The translations under genes and the position numbers were made by a program. Below, in pieces: positions 53,154-62,239 of a stretch of DNA of 64,000 bases (its first letter is position 1; every line of letters begins with the position of its first letter). Under the pieces are notes generated by a model. It did not search any database. It had not been told where the DNA came from and saw only the letters and a list, made by a program, of their open reading frames with translations. Origin of the DNA: Winogradskyella marincola (lineage in GTDB: Bacteria > Bacteroidota > Bacteroidia > Flavobacteriales > Flavobacteriaceae); the NCBI RefSeq assembly GCF_029624125.1, contig NZ_JARSBN010000003.1, positions 62,001-126,000 of the forward strand, written 5' to 3'.

Positions 53154-53188
53154 AAGACCTTTCTTTTTTTTTGAAAGGTCTTTTTTAT
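53154..53188 (+). terminator. Intrinsic terminator after the DUF2853 gene
   Basis: 10-bp perfect stem AAGACCTTTC / GAAAGGTCTT (53154-53163, 53173-53182), 9-nt T loop, then a T run. Confidence 0.85.
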
Positions 53189-53225
53189 TTCTAAAACTTT
53201 CTACTTTTCACATGCAACTTATTTC

Positions 53226-53233
53226 TACCTTTG
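53226..53233 (+). promoter_or_regulatory. Candidate -7 box (TACCTTTG) for cvfB
   Basis: Matches TAnnTTTG 4 bp before the ATG; a TTT at 53205-53207 is at the -33 distance (18-bp spacer). It implies a leaderless or nearly leaderless mRNA. Confidence 0.4.
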
Positions 53234-53237
53234 CAGC

Positions 53238-54068
53238 ATGATACATTTAGGAGAATACAACACATTAGAAATATTAAGAGATACTGAACCAGGATTGTTT
53301 TTAGGTGATGGTGAAGAAGGAGAAGTTTTGTTGCCAAACAGATACGTCCCAGAAGATTTTGAGATAGGCGAAAAACTAGAGGTTTTTGTTTACTTAGATA
53401 ATGAAGAGAGACCAGTAGCTACAACAGATAAGCCTTTTATAAAAAAGGGAGACTTTGCGTTATTACGTTGTAATGAAGTTACAAAATTTGGTGCTTTTTT
53501 AGATTGGGGTTTGGTAAAAGAATTGTTTTGTCCGTTTAAGGAGCAGGCCTTTAAAATGAAATCAGGTGGCTGGTATTTAGTGTATTGTTATCTAGACGAA
53601 GACACAGAACGCCTTGTAGCATCAAGCAAAACCAATCGATTTTTAGATAATAAAGAGCTTACTGTTCAACAGTTTGATGAGGTGGATTTAATTGTGTCGC
53701 ATCCTTCCGAAATAGGAATGAATGTTATTGTAAATAAAAAGCATCTAGGACTAGTCTTTAAAGATGATATTTACAAAGATATTAGTGTAGGAGATAGGCT
53801 AAAAGGCGTGGTTAAAAAAGTACGACACGACAATAAGTTAGATATCTCTCTAAATCAAATAGGTTATAGAAACATAGAGCCAAATGCAGAGTTTATTCTC
53901 AACGAATTAAAAGATAATAGCGGCTTTTTACCATTGCACGATAAGTCTAGTCCAGAAGACATAAAAGAGCATTTACAAATGAGTAAAAAAGCGTTTAAAA
54001 AAGCTGTAGGTTCTCTTTATAAGGATCGATTAATAACCATTGAAGAAAACGGAATAAGATTAGTTTAA
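53238..54068 (+). CDS. CvfB-type S1-domain RNA-binding protein
   Basis: 276 residues: three consecutive S1-like OB domains (MIHLGEYNTLEILR.. ; KKGDFALLRCNEVTKFGAFLDWGLVKELFCPF ; VSVGDRLKGVVKKVRHDNKLDISL-type strand pattern) and a C-terminal winged-helix (FILNELKDNSGFLPLHD..KKAFKKAVGSLYKDRLI). It matches B. subtilis YitL / S. aureus CvfB, cytosolic RNA-binding proteins that affect virulence and other gene expression. Confidence 0.92.
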   Translation: MIHLGEYNTLEILRDTEPGLFLGDGEEGEVLLPNRYVPEDFEIGEKLEVFVYLDNEERPVATTDKPFIKKGDFALLRCNEVTKFGAFLDWGLVKELFCPFKEQAFKMKSGGWYLVYCYLDEDTERLVASSKTNRFLDNKELTVQQFDEVDLIVSHPSEIGMNVIVNKKHLGLVFKDDIYKDISVGDRLKGVVKKVRHDNKLDISLNQIGYRNIEPNAEFILNELKDNSGFLPLHDKSSPEDIKEHLQMSKKAFKKAVGSLYKDRLITIEENGIRLV

Positions 54069-54079
54069 TCTAACTAATC

Positions 54080-54490
54080 TTATTTATTTTCAATGCGTTG
54101 TTGAATTGTATTTAAGCTTTCGTATAAGTTATCAAAGCAAATGTCATTCCACTGGCAAAAACTGCTTTCAATTTCAGCATTCATACGTGTAGCATCAGTA
54201 TAACTAACAATGCCATAAGCTGCTAAATTTGGTAATTTTTGCCTTGCATTTTTTAAATCTAATAAGGAGATAGAATAAGAATTAATTCTGTTGGCAATAA
54301 TTCCAAATGGTTTAGAGGTGCCATAATAATTTTTAATAGAATTAATTGTTGGGCTTACAGCTTTTAAATCTATGTGAGTTCCTTCGTTAAACTCAATAAC
54401 AGCGATGTCTCTAAAAAAATGCGTAACTCCAAACTCTGTTGAAGTTTTACCTATGATTTTTGACGCTAAAGGTGTGTGTTCAATTCCCAT
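54080..54490 (-). CDS. SpoIIAA/STAS-like protein, paralogue 1
   Basis: 136 residues. Core: VIEFNEGTHIDLKAVSPTINSIKNYYG..KPFGIIANRINSYSISLLDL, the pattern of the small STAS/SpoIIAA-like fold seen in flavobacteria. The block IKxxYGTxPFGxIxNRINSYSI is shared with the next gene. Cytosolic; role unknown, perhaps protein-protein signalling. Confidence 0.65.
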   Translation of the reverse strand: MGIEHTPLASKIIGKTSTEFGVTHFFRDIAVIEFNEGTHIDLKAVSPTINSIKNYYGTSKPFGIIANRINSYSISLLDLKNARQKLPNLAAYGIVSYTDATRMNAEIESSFCQWNDICFDNLYESLNTIQQRIENK

Positions 54491-54642
54491 GTACTTCAGG
54501 TTTTAATAATAGCTAAAACTTTAAGAATCATGACTTAAAGCTATAATTAGACACGCACTTTTTTAATAAGTCACATCAAGAAATTAAATCCAATAGAATT
54601 GCAGAGAGAATTCACTGTAGAGTACTACAAAAAAAGCCTTTT

Positions 54643-55047
54643 TTAAAGATTAGAAAGAGTGTCTTCTACCCAGTCAATAGCGTCTTCAATATTTCTGAAA
54701 GCTCTTCTGTTGAACTTAAAAAAGCGTTCTTCTATTTCAAAAATACGCTCCGTCATAGAGCTATGTGCTACTGTAGCACAAGCCTTAGCATTAGGAAACA
54801 TCTTATTGAATTTTTCAGCGTCCGAAAGATCTATAGAGTAAGAGTTTATTCTATTAGAAATATACCCAAAAGGTCTAGTTCCGTATTGAGACTTTATAAT
54901 ATCAGCAATTTCACCAAAATTATCAAAGTTAACGTCTATACCCTCGTTAAAAACCACAACTATATATTGGTTGTTATAACGGAGTTCGCCCAACTTTAAT
55001 TTCTTCTTTATGAAATTTGTATTATTAATCTTAGGGGATGTAATCAT
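54643..55047 (-). CDS. SpoIIAA/STAS-like protein, paralogue 2
   Basis: 134 residues from ATG 55047 (MITSPKINNTNF). Same core as the gene at 54080-54490: VVFNEGIDVNFDNFGEIADIIKSQYGTRPFGYISNRINSYSIDLSDA. The upstream ATG at 55068 would add seven hydrophobic residues with no counterpart in paralogue 1. The 152-bp gap between the two has no evident terminator. Confidence 0.65.
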   Translation of the reverse strand: MITSPKINNTNFIKKKLKLGELRYNNQYIVVVFNEGIDVNFDNFGEIADIIKSQYGTRPFGYISNRINSYSIDLSDAEKFNKMFPNAKACATVAHSSMTERIFEIEERFFKFNRRAFRNIEDAIDWVEDTLSNL

Positions 55048-55132
55048 AATAATAAAAATCAACGGCAAATATAGTGCTGAGGCTTAAATAACCAAACACA
55101 TATTTAGTAGCTATGTATTATTATTAATTCCT

Positions 55133-55140
55133 TATTTTTG
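55133..55140 (+). promoter_or_regulatory. Candidate -7 box (TATTTTTG) for menB
   Basis: Matches TAnnTTTG, 20 bp before ATG 55161; the -33 region is not convincing. Confidence 0.35.
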
Positions 55141-55160
55141 CTATCAAAATATTGAAAAAA

Positions 55161-56000
55161 ATGAGTTCTATAGATTGGAAAGTTGCCAAATCTTATGAAG
55201 ATATAACATATCATAAATGTAATGGCGTTGCTAGAATAGCGTTTAACCGTCCGGATGTAAGAAATGCCTTTCGTCCTAAAACCACATCAGAGCTATATGA
55301 TGCTTTCTATGATGCTAATGAAGATGTAAATATTGGTGTTGTTTTATTAAGTGCAGAAGGACCATCATCCAAAGATGGAATATGGAGTTTTTGCTCTGGT
55401 GGAGATCAAAAAGCACGAGGACATCAAGGTTACGTAGGAGATGATGGTTACCACAGATTAAATATTTTAGAAGTTCAACGTCTTATTCGTTTTATGCCAA
55501 AAGCTGTAATTGCAGTAGTGCCAGGTTGGGCTGTAGGTGGTGGACATAGTTTGCATGTGGTTTGCGACTTAACATTGGCGAGTAAAGAGCATGCCATTTT
55601 TAAGCAAACTGATGCAGACGTTACCAGTTTTGATGGAGGCTATGGATCTGCTTATTTAGCAAAAATGGTAGGGCAGAAAAAAGCCAGAGAAATTTTCTTT
55701 TTAGGAAGAAATTATTCTGCTCAAGAGGCCTATGAAATGGGAATGGTAAATGCCGTTATACCTCACGACGAATTAGAATCAACAGCTTATGAGTGGGCAC
55801 AAGAGATTTTAGCAAAGTCACCAACATCTATAAAAATGCTAAAATTTGCAATGAATCTAACAGACGATGGTATGGTTGGTCAGCAAGTATTTGCAGGTGA
55901 AGCTACACGATTAGCGTATATGACAGACGAAGCTAAAGAAGGACGTGATGCCTTTTTAGAAAAAAGAAAGCCAAATTTTCCAAAAAAGTGGATTCCTTAA
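55161..56000 (+). CDS. menB: 1,4-dihydroxy-2-naphthoyl-CoA synthase
   Basis: 279 residues from ATG 55161 (MSSIDWKVAKSYEDITYHK); a TTG 9 bp upstream is the alternative. Crotonase fold with FNRPDVRNAFRPKT, WSFCSGGDQKARG, the oxyanion loop GWAVGGGHSLHVVCDL and TSFDGGYGSAYLAKMVG, and the C-terminal KRKPNFPKKW typical of MenB. It closes the naphthoate ring from o-succinylbenzoyl-CoA. Confidence 0.96.
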   Translation: MSSIDWKVAKSYEDITYHKCNGVARIAFNRPDVRNAFRPKTTSELYDAFYDANEDVNIGVVLLSAEGPSSKDGIWSFCSGGDQKARGHQGYVGDDGYHRLNILEVQRLIRFMPKAVIAVVPGWAVGGGHSLHVVCDLTLASKEHAIFKQTDADVTSFDGGYGSAYLAKMVGQKKAREIFFLGRNYSAQEAYEMGMVNAVIPHDELESTAYEWAQEILAKSPTSIKMLKFAMNLTDDGMVGQQVFAGEATRLAYMTDEAKEGRDAFLEKRKPNFPKKWIP

Positions 56001-56013
56001 AATTAATGGCTTA

Positions 56014-56919
56014 ATGAAAAAAATTAAACCATGGCTTTCTGCCATGCGGCTTAGAACTTTACCGCTTTCTGTTTCTGGTATTATTTTAGGAACTTGTTTT
56101 GCTACATACAATGGTCGTTTTAATTGGTGGGTATTGGTATTGGCTATTTTAACCACTGTAAGCCTTCAGATATTATCTAATCTAGCAAATGATTATGGTG
56201 ATGGAGTAAAAGGTACAGACAACGATGATAGAGTTGGTCCTAAAAGAGCGATACAAAGTGGAGCTATTACTCCAGAGGAAATGTTAGATGCTATAAAGTT
56301 TAATATTGTCATAGTTATAATACTTACGCTGTCATTAATTATGGCAGCTTTTGGGCCAGCTAATTTTTTGTTCTTACTTCTATTTGTGTTTTTAGGAGGT
56401 CTTTCTGTTTATGCAGCTCTAAATTACACTATGGGAGATTCACCGTATGGCTATAGAGCTTTGGGTGATGTTTTTGTATTTATATTTTTTGGTTTAATCA
56501 GTACAATAGGTAGTTATTTACTTTATGTACACACTATCGATCATGTTGTTGTGTTACCTGCAATAGCTCTTGGGTTGCTAAGTGTAGGTGTTCTAAATCT
56601 TAACAATATGAGAGATTTAGAAGAAGATGCTAAAGTAGGTAAAATTACAATTGCTGTAAAATTAGGTATAAAACGAGCTAAGCAATACCACTATTTTCTA
56701 ATTATAGGTGCAATGTTTGCTTCTATAATTTTTTCAATACTGTATTATGTAGAACCATACAACTTTCTTTATTTGGTTGCTTTTGTGCCATTATTAATTC
56801 ATATTAAAAAAATTAAAGCAGCAAAAGAGCCTGATGATTTTGATGGTCAATTAAAAGTATTGGCTCTAACAGCATTTCTTTTTGCATTATTGTTAGGTGT
56901 TGGGTATGTATTATATTAA
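56014..56919 (+). CDS. menA: 1,4-dihydroxy-2-naphthoate prenyltransferase
   Basis: 301 residues, about nine membrane helices, UbiA family. First Asp-rich motif NLANDYGDGVKGTDNDDRVGP and second motif NLNNMRDLEEDAKVGKITIAV carry the prenyl-diphosphate/Mg binding residues. It attaches the isoprenoid tail to DHNA in the inner membrane. It starts 13 bp after menB. Confidence 0.95.
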   Translation: MKKIKPWLSAMRLRTLPLSVSGIILGTCFATYNGRFNWWVLVLAILTTVSLQILSNLANDYGDGVKGTDNDDRVGPKRAIQSGAITPEEMLDAIKFNIVIVIILTLSLIMAAFGPANFLFLLLFVFLGGLSVYAALNYTMGDSPYGYRALGDVFVFIFFGLISTIGSYLLYVHTIDHVVVLPAIALGLLSVGVLNLNNMRDLEEDAKVGKITIAVKLGIKRAKQYHYFLIIGAMFASIIFSILYYVEPYNFLYLVAFVPLLIHIKKIKAAKEPDDFDGQLKVLALTAFLFALLLGVGYVLY

Positions 56920-56955
56920 TTTTAGGGAAATTATTTTTCAAAAATTAATATTGAA

Positions 56956-57633
56956 ATGAAAATCACATTTTACGGTCATGCTACATTAGGCATACAGATT
57001 AAAGATATCCATATTTTAGTAGATCCTTTTATCACAGGAAACGAAAAAGCTTCAGAGATTGATATAGAGCAGATTAAAGCCGATTATATCTTACTAACTC
57101 ACGCACACCAAGACCATACCTTAGATGTAGAAACTATTGCAAAGCGTACAGGAGCTGTTATTGTTTCTAATCATGAAATTGTAACACATTATCAAAATTT
57201 AGGATTTGAAGGTCACCCAATGAACCATGGAGGCTCGTGGGATTTTGAGTTTGGTAATGTAAGATATGTTAACGCTATTCATACATCATCTTTTCCTGAT
57301 GGAAAATACGGTGGACAACCAGGTGGTTTCATTATAGAAGGTGAGCACAAAAATATTTACATAGCTGGTGATACTGCATTAACTATGGATATGAAGTTAA
57401 TTCCATTACGTACAAAACTAGATTTGGCTATTTTACCAATTGGAGATAACTTTACTATGGGAGTTGAGGATGCTATCCTAGCAAGCGACTTTGTAGAGTG
57501 CGATAAAGTATTAGGTTATCACTTTGATACCTTTGGTTATATAGAAATAGACCACGATGAAGCCAAGCGCAAATTCTTTGAAAAGGATAAAGATTTAATG
57601 CTTTTAGGTATCGGTGAGAGTGTAGAGTTGTAA
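56956..57633 (+). CDS. Metal-dependent hydrolase, MBL fold (UPF0173 type)
   Basis: 225 residues. Metallo-beta-lactamase motif THAHQDHTLD gives His49, His51, Asp53 and His54; NHEIVTHY, HGGSW, AIHTSSFPDG, AGDTALTMDMKL (third ligand Asp) and GYHFDTFGYIE follow. Similar to UPF0173/UlaG-like hydrolases. It lies 36 bp after menA and 3 bp before the next gene, but has no known menaquinone role. Confidence 0.88.
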   Translation: MKITFYGHATLGIQIKDIHILVDPFITGNEKASEIDIEQIKADYILLTHAHQDHTLDVETIAKRTGAVIVSNHEIVTHYQNLGFEGHPMNHGGSWDFEFGNVRYVNAIHTSSFPDGKYGGQPGGFIIEGEHKNIYIAGDTALTMDMKLIPLRTKLDLAILPIGDNFTMGVEDAILASDFVECDKVLGYHFDTFGYIEIDHDEAKRKFFEKDKDLMLLGIGESVEL

Positions 57634-57636
57634 AAA

Positions 57637-58071
57637 ATGACAAGGAAAGAATTCTTATTTGTTATTTGGAAAAAGGCATTTAGACCAATTCTTTTTTTAG
57701 GAGTCATATATTTTTCAATAGACTTCCTTTATAAGTTATCCATTGATGGTGGAGAGGCAATCAGTACGTTAATTATTGGTGTTTTTTTCCTTTTATTACT
57801 TTACTCAGTAGTTCAACTTCTAAATGTAGTTTTTGATTATTTTTCAGTACAATTAAAGTCAATTCTTCCTAAAAAAGTAAAGGTTTGGTTCAAGTTTATC
57901 TCTAAATTATTTAGATTCTTGCCACCTATATTATTGGGTATTGCTATTTATTATCTGTGGAATAAAGATAGGTTAGCAGCTTGTTTTATGGGTGCTTACT
58001 TTGTATATGAACTGTATAGGTTAACAAAAAATGGAAGAGAGAAAAAGGATGTTTTAGACATTGCTAATTAG
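57637..58071 (+). CDS. Small membrane protein of unknown function (144 aa)
   Basis: Three to four hydrophobic segments (about 14-34, 44-65, 92-112 and 113-130) with basic loops. Unrecognised. The start is 3 bp after the MBL stop, so it is probably translated with it. Confidence 0.65.
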   Translation: MTRKEFLFVIWKKAFRPILFLGVIYFSIDFLYKLSIDGGEAISTLIIGVFFLLLLYSVVQLLNVVFDYFSVQLKSILPKKVKVWFKFISKLFRFLPPILLGIAIYYLWNKDRLAACFMGAYFVYELYRLTKNGREKKDVLDIAN

Positions 58072-58081
58072 AAAAGTTATT

Positions 58082-58927
58082 CTAAGATACTTCCAACTTA
58101 TATCCAATACCATGCACATTGGTTAACTTAATATTTGGATCATCTTGTAGTTTTTTGCGAAGTTTAGAGATGTAAGTGTCTAAACTTCTTCCTACAACAA
58201 CACCATTATCTTCCCAAATACGTTTTGTAAGTTCTTCTCTGGAAATAATTTCATTTGGCTTTTCAGAGAAGATTTCAAGGATTTCACATTCTTTTTTAGA
58301 AAGACTTATTTCCAAAGCTTGTTTTACGAGCTTATGTTGTTCTGGGTAAAAGATAAAGCCTCCTAATTTTATTCTATCATCGTTGTCTTCTTTAGGTTTT
58401 AAAAAGGTTCTTCGTTTTAAAATGAATAGAACTATCAAAATTAAAACGAGTAGTAATGCAACAGGAATCCAAAGCGATAAACCAGTCTTATTATTGTTTT
58501 GAAATTTCACCAATAATAAATAACAAGATTTAGATAAAACGCGACCACCACAAGGAACAATTTCATTATCCTTTTTGCGCTTCATTTGGTAGCTATAAGC
58601 AATTTGGTTATCGCTACACTGTACAACTTCTATAATGTAATTTGAAGGTAATTCAGCAGTTTTAAAGTTTCGGGTTATAGTCTCTGCTAAAAATCCAGGC
58701 TCAATAGACAATTCTTTTTGAAATTGAAGTTTATAAGTCCTTGTGTCAATTTCTTCAATCGGTAAAACCAAAGAAGTAGAATCATTTTGTGCCAAAAGTA
58801 GCTCATGACCAACAGCTCTAATAGCTACTTTTATTGCATCAGAATTAGTCTCTTGCATTTTAGAAGCACAAGAGCTTAGTACAATAGCAACTACTAATAA
58901 TAGATTAAAGCGATAGTGTTTTTTCAT
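58082..58927 (-). CDS. Membrane-bound one-component regulator with C-terminal OmpR-type winged helix
   Basis: 281 residues. N-terminal signal sequence with a possible lipobox (LSSC, Cys20), a periplasmic domain (about 21-150, Cys104, 126 and 135), one membrane helix (152-171) and a cytosolic Trans_reg_C winged helix (186-280; LSKKECEILEIFSEKPNEIISREELTKRIW, then RSLDTYISKLRKKL, NVHGIGYKL). It could sense an envelope signal and bind DNA without leaving the membrane. Topology is the reverse of ToxR/CadC, whose winged helix is N-terminal. Divergent from the S41-like lipoprotein gene. Confidence 0.85.
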   Translation of the reverse strand: MKKHYRFNLLLVVAIVLSSCASKMQETNSDAIKVAIRAVGHELLLAQNDSTSLVLPIEEIDTRTYKLQFQKELSIEPGFLAETITRNFKTAELPSNYIIEVVQCSDNQIAYSYQMKRKKDNEIVPCGGRVLSKSCYLLLVKFQNNNKTGLSLWIPVALLLVLILIVLFILKRRTFLKPKEDNDDRIKLGGFIFYPEQHKLVKQALEISLSKKECEILEIFSEKPNEIISREELTKRIWEDNGVVVGRSLDTYISKLRKKLQDDPNIKLTNVHGIGYKLEVS

Positions 58928-59040
58928 AAGCTATGTAAAGAACAGCATTTTAAACACTTTTTACAAGGCTTCACATTTCTTTTACACTTTTTTGACACTT
59001 TCTGAGCGCTAACCATCTAGTTTTGGATAAAATCTTAGAA

Positions 59041-60765
59041 ATGAAAAAATGTCTTATCATCTTATTATTAATATCTCTTCTTGGGTGTAAGAACTCAAAA
59101 AGTGATGCCTTATCTAATGATGTTCAAATTCAAAATAATAACACATCTCAGCAGTCGATAAGTCTGGTTTTAAAAGAGAATGCAGATCTAACGATTAACG
59201 AAAGAATAGAGCTATACAGAACTCTAAAACGTAAAGAAGCTGATGCCTACAATTTTGAAAACAAGGACGAAATTACAATGTATGGTTACGGATTGCTTTG
59301 GGATAATAAACCAGGTGAAGCTTTAGAGGTTTTTAAGTTGATTGTAGAGCAATTTCCTGATTGGTATAACGCTTACGATAGTTTGGGTGAAGCATATTTT
59401 AATCTGGGTGAAATGGATTTAGCCATTAAAAATTATGAAAAATCCTTAGCAATGAATCCAGATAACTTTAATGCTGAGGATATGATAGCTCGCATTAATT
59501 TTCCGAATAAAAAACCAATAACTCCTTCAGAAAAATTTGCAAAAATATTTCCTATTGAAGATTATAAAGCCGATTTAGATCAATTGGCTAATAAGTTATT
59601 AGAAGTTCATCCCAATGCATTAAAATTTATTTCTAAAGCCAATTTTTGGAAAACAGTAAACGAAAAGAAAGCTGCCATAAACGAAAACACAACCTATGCT
59701 GAGTTTTCTTGGTATTGTCGCGAGATTATTTCTAGTATCAACTGTTCGCATACATCTAACAATTTCTCGCAAGATTGGGATGCTATGCCAATACAATTGT
59801 TGTTTCCTTTAGATGTAAGATGGATTAACGAACGACTGTATGTCATTGATGCTTGTACCAATGCCAATAAGGTTTCTGTAAAAGATGAAATCACTAAAAT
59901 TAACGGATTGCCAGTTGAGGATATTGTTTCAGAAATTTACAAGCATATTCCATCTCAAGGACATATAGAGACTTATAAACGTCATAAATTTAATTATTGG
60001 GCAACAGCCATGATTCCGTATGCGTTGAATTTTCCAAAACGCTTTTCAATTCAAATAAAAGGACAAAAAGTACCAGTTATCTTAAACACTTTAGATGCTT
60101 ATCCAAGTTTTAAAGAACCTTTTACCAAACCTTGTCCAGATAACCTGTGTCTCGATTTTAAGGATAATAAAACTGCTATATTAACCATTTCGAGCTTTAA
60201 TTATTACCCTTGGAACAACCTTAGCGAGTTTGAAAATTTTATTGATGATGGTTTTCAAAAAATAAACCAAAATAAGACTGAAAACCTCATTATAGACTTG
60301 CGTTTTAATGGTGGAGGCTCAGCAGAATCAAGTATTCACTTACTAAAATACTTAATCGATAAACCATTTGCATACTTCTTAAATATAGATGCAGAAACAG
60401 AAGAAATTATACATCAACCCTTTAAGAAAACTTACAAAGGAAGACTGTATTTTTTAATTGATGGCAATGGCAATTCCACAACAGGCCACTTTATGGCAAT
60501 GGCAAAATACCACAATCTTGGTACTGTTATAGGCGAAGAATTAGGATCTAATCACTTTTGTACGGCTGGCCAAACAGTTTTAAGATTAAAGCATACAAAG
60601 TATCAATATTATGTAGCAAACACGACATCTCAAGTAGCTATTAAGGGACTAGATGATAGTAAAGGGATACTTCCAGATTATGAAGTAATACAACCTATAA
60701 ACGATTACCTCAATAATCAAGATTCTGTTAAGGAATTTGCTTTAAAACGTATTCAAAATCAATAA
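59041..60765 (+). CDS. Lipoprotein with TPR and S41-like peptidase domain
   Basis: 574 residues from ATG 59041, which gives a lipobox LLGC (Cys16); the in-frame TTG 59023 would precede the signal. TPR-like helices at about 80-145 (WYNAYDSLGEAYFNLGEMDLAIKNYEKSLAMNPD). A C-terminal domain (about 375-560) resembles tail-specific S41 peptidases: NLIIDLRFNGGGSAES and GNGNSTTGHFMAMAKY, where the Ser of NSTTGH may be the nucleophile. Activity unproven. Divergently transcribed from the wHTH regulator and probably in one unit with yceI. Confidence 0.8.
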   Translation: MKKCLIILLLISLLGCKNSKSDALSNDVQIQNNNTSQQSISLVLKENADLTINERIELYRTLKRKEADAYNFENKDEITMYGYGLLWDNKPGEALEVFKLIVEQFPDWYNAYDSLGEAYFNLGEMDLAIKNYEKSLAMNPDNFNAEDMIARINFPNKKPITPSEKFAKIFPIEDYKADLDQLANKLLEVHPNALKFISKANFWKTVNEKKAAINENTTYAEFSWYCREIISSINCSHTSNNFSQDWDAMPIQLLFPLDVRWINERLYVIDACTNANKVSVKDEITKINGLPVEDIVSEIYKHIPSQGHIETYKRHKFNYWATAMIPYALNFPKRFSIQIKGQKVPVILNTLDAYPSFKEPFTKPCPDNLCLDFKDNKTAILTISSFNYYPWNNLSEFENFIDDGFQKINQNKTENLIIDLRFNGGGSAESSIHLLKYLIDKPFAYFLNIDAETEEIIHQPFKKTYKGRLYFLIDGNGNSTTGHFMAMAKYHNLGTVIGEELGSNHFCTAGQTVLRLKHTKYQYYVANTTSQVAIKGLDDSKGILPDYEVIQPINDYLNNQDSVKEFALKRIQNQ

Positions 60766-60777
60766 AATAAATCAATT

Positions 60778-61428
60778 ATGAAACGAACAATTATTCTATT
60801 AATCTTTATGGCAGTTTGCCTTTTTACTGGTTGTAAAAATGAAGCAAACATAAACAGTGAGAGTTTATTGGTGTCAAAAGAAGAAGTACCAGAAAAAAGT
60901 ACAGCAAATTTAGAAGGAAAAATTGCAATTAATTTAGAGAAGAGTGTTGTAAAATGGAAAGGTTCTATGCTTTTTAGCTTTGGAAACCACTTTGGAACGG
61001 TAGATTTTAAAGCAGGTTCACTAGAGTTTGAAAACAATGAAATTAAAGACGGTAGTTTTGTTGTAGATATGACTACTATTGTTAATACAGATGGAGATTA
61101 TAGTGAAGATTTGGTAAACCACTTAAAGAATGAAGACTTTTTTGATGTTGAAAAATTCCCAGAATCTAAATTAGAGTTTATAGGTTTTGAAAAAGTTAAT
61201 GACAATAGACTTAAAATAGATGCAAACCTAACTGTTAAAGATGTTACAAAGCCTGTAACGCTGTACAATGTAGATTACTTTCCTGAGGAACGAAGACTTT
61301 CCACTAAATTTAAAATAGACAGAACAGAGTTTGGAATCAATTATAATTCAAAAGGTTTTGCAAAGGTTAAAGATTACGCTATTTCTGATGCTGTAGAACT
61401 TGAGGTCGAAGTGTATTTTGATAACTAA
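60778..61428 (+). CDS. YceI family lipoprotein
   Basis: 216 residues. Lipobox FTGC (Cys19). YceI lipocalin-like barrel: VVKWKGSMLFSFGNHFGTVDFKAG, IKDGSFVVDMTTI, NEDFFDVEKFPESKLEF and DFNIT-like strand VKDVTKPVTLYNV. Members bind isoprenoid quinones or other lipids in the periplasm. It follows the S41-like gene by 12 bp. Confidence 0.92.
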   Translation: MKRTIILLIFMAVCLFTGCKNEANINSESLLVSKEEVPEKSTANLEGKIAINLEKSVVKWKGSMLFSFGNHFGTVDFKAGSLEFENNEIKDGSFVVDMTTIVNTDGDYSEDLVNHLKNEDFFDVEKFPESKLEFIGFEKVNDNRLKIDANLTVKDVTKPVTLYNVDYFPEERRLSTKFKIDRTEFGINYNSKGFAKVKDYAISDAVELEVEVYFDN

Positions 61429-61447
61429 TTTAGTTGAAAATGAGAAA

Positions 61448-62239
61448 CTACCTAACAGCACTTCTCAAAACAACCTTATGCAATAACTTAGGGAAAAAGC
61501 GTTTCAGGTAAACACCTTTAGTTTCACCTTTGCCAATATAAGCTTCAAACTTTTCTTTTTTAATGGCTTTTAGCATGCGTTTGGCAAAAACATCGACATC
61601 TAAACCATTTTCGGTTGCAGAATCTTGCTCGTTTTGTATAGAGCCATTACCAGTTAAAGCATTGCGAGCAACGTTGGTATTTACAAAACCAGGACAGATC
61701 ATGGTAACTTTTATGTTGTCTTTATCATGCTCTAACCGTAAGGCATCAAAAAAACCATGGAGGGCATGCTTTGCACCACAGTATGCGGAGCGGTAAGGTG
61801 AGCTAAACTTTCCCATTAAACTGGTAACAGTAACAAAATGACCAGATTTTCGAGCTATAAAATGTGGAAGTAAGGCTTTAGACAAAGCCACTGTGCCTAA
61901 ATAATCAATATCCATGAGTTTTTTGTCCACTTCAATAGCCGTATCTATGATTAAAGAGCGTTGACTAATGCCACCATTGTTGATGAGAATATCAACGTTG
62001 CCAAATAATGAAATAGCTTTTTCTGCTGTAGTAGGCATGGATTTATAATCTGCCAAATCTAGAGGGAGGACTTTGATGTTTTCAGATTGTTGGCATTTCT
62101 TTTTAACATCGTTTAAAACCGTTTCTCTCCGAGAAGAAATTATAAGTTTGCAATTCTGTTTTGCCAACTGTATAGTTAAGGCTTCACCAATTCCGCTTGA
62201 AGCTCCTGTAATCCAGATTATTTTGTTTTCAAATGTCAT
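61448..62239 (-). CDS. Short-chain dehydrogenase/reductase
   Basis: 263 residues. NAD(P)-binding TGASSGIGEAL (11-21), NNGG (87-90), catalytic Ser140, Tyr153 and Lys157 (SAYCGAKHAL). The long C-terminus fits DHRS7B-like SDRs acting on lipids. Its ATG overlaps the stop of the sterol-desaturase gene by 4 bp, so the two may modify the same lipid. Confidence 0.9.
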   Translation of the reverse strand: MTFENKIIWITGASSGIGEALTIQLAKQNCKLIISSRRETVLNDVKKKCQQSENIKVLPLDLADYKSMPTTAEKAISLFGNVDILINNGGISQRSLIIDTAIEVDKKLMDIDYLGTVALSKALLPHFIARKSGHFVTVTSLMGKFSSPYRSAYCGAKHALHGFFDALRLEHDKDNIKVTMICPGFVNTNVARNALTGNGSIQNEQDSATENGLDVDVFAKRMLKAIKKEKFEAYIGKGETKGVYLKRFFPKLLHKVVLRSAVR

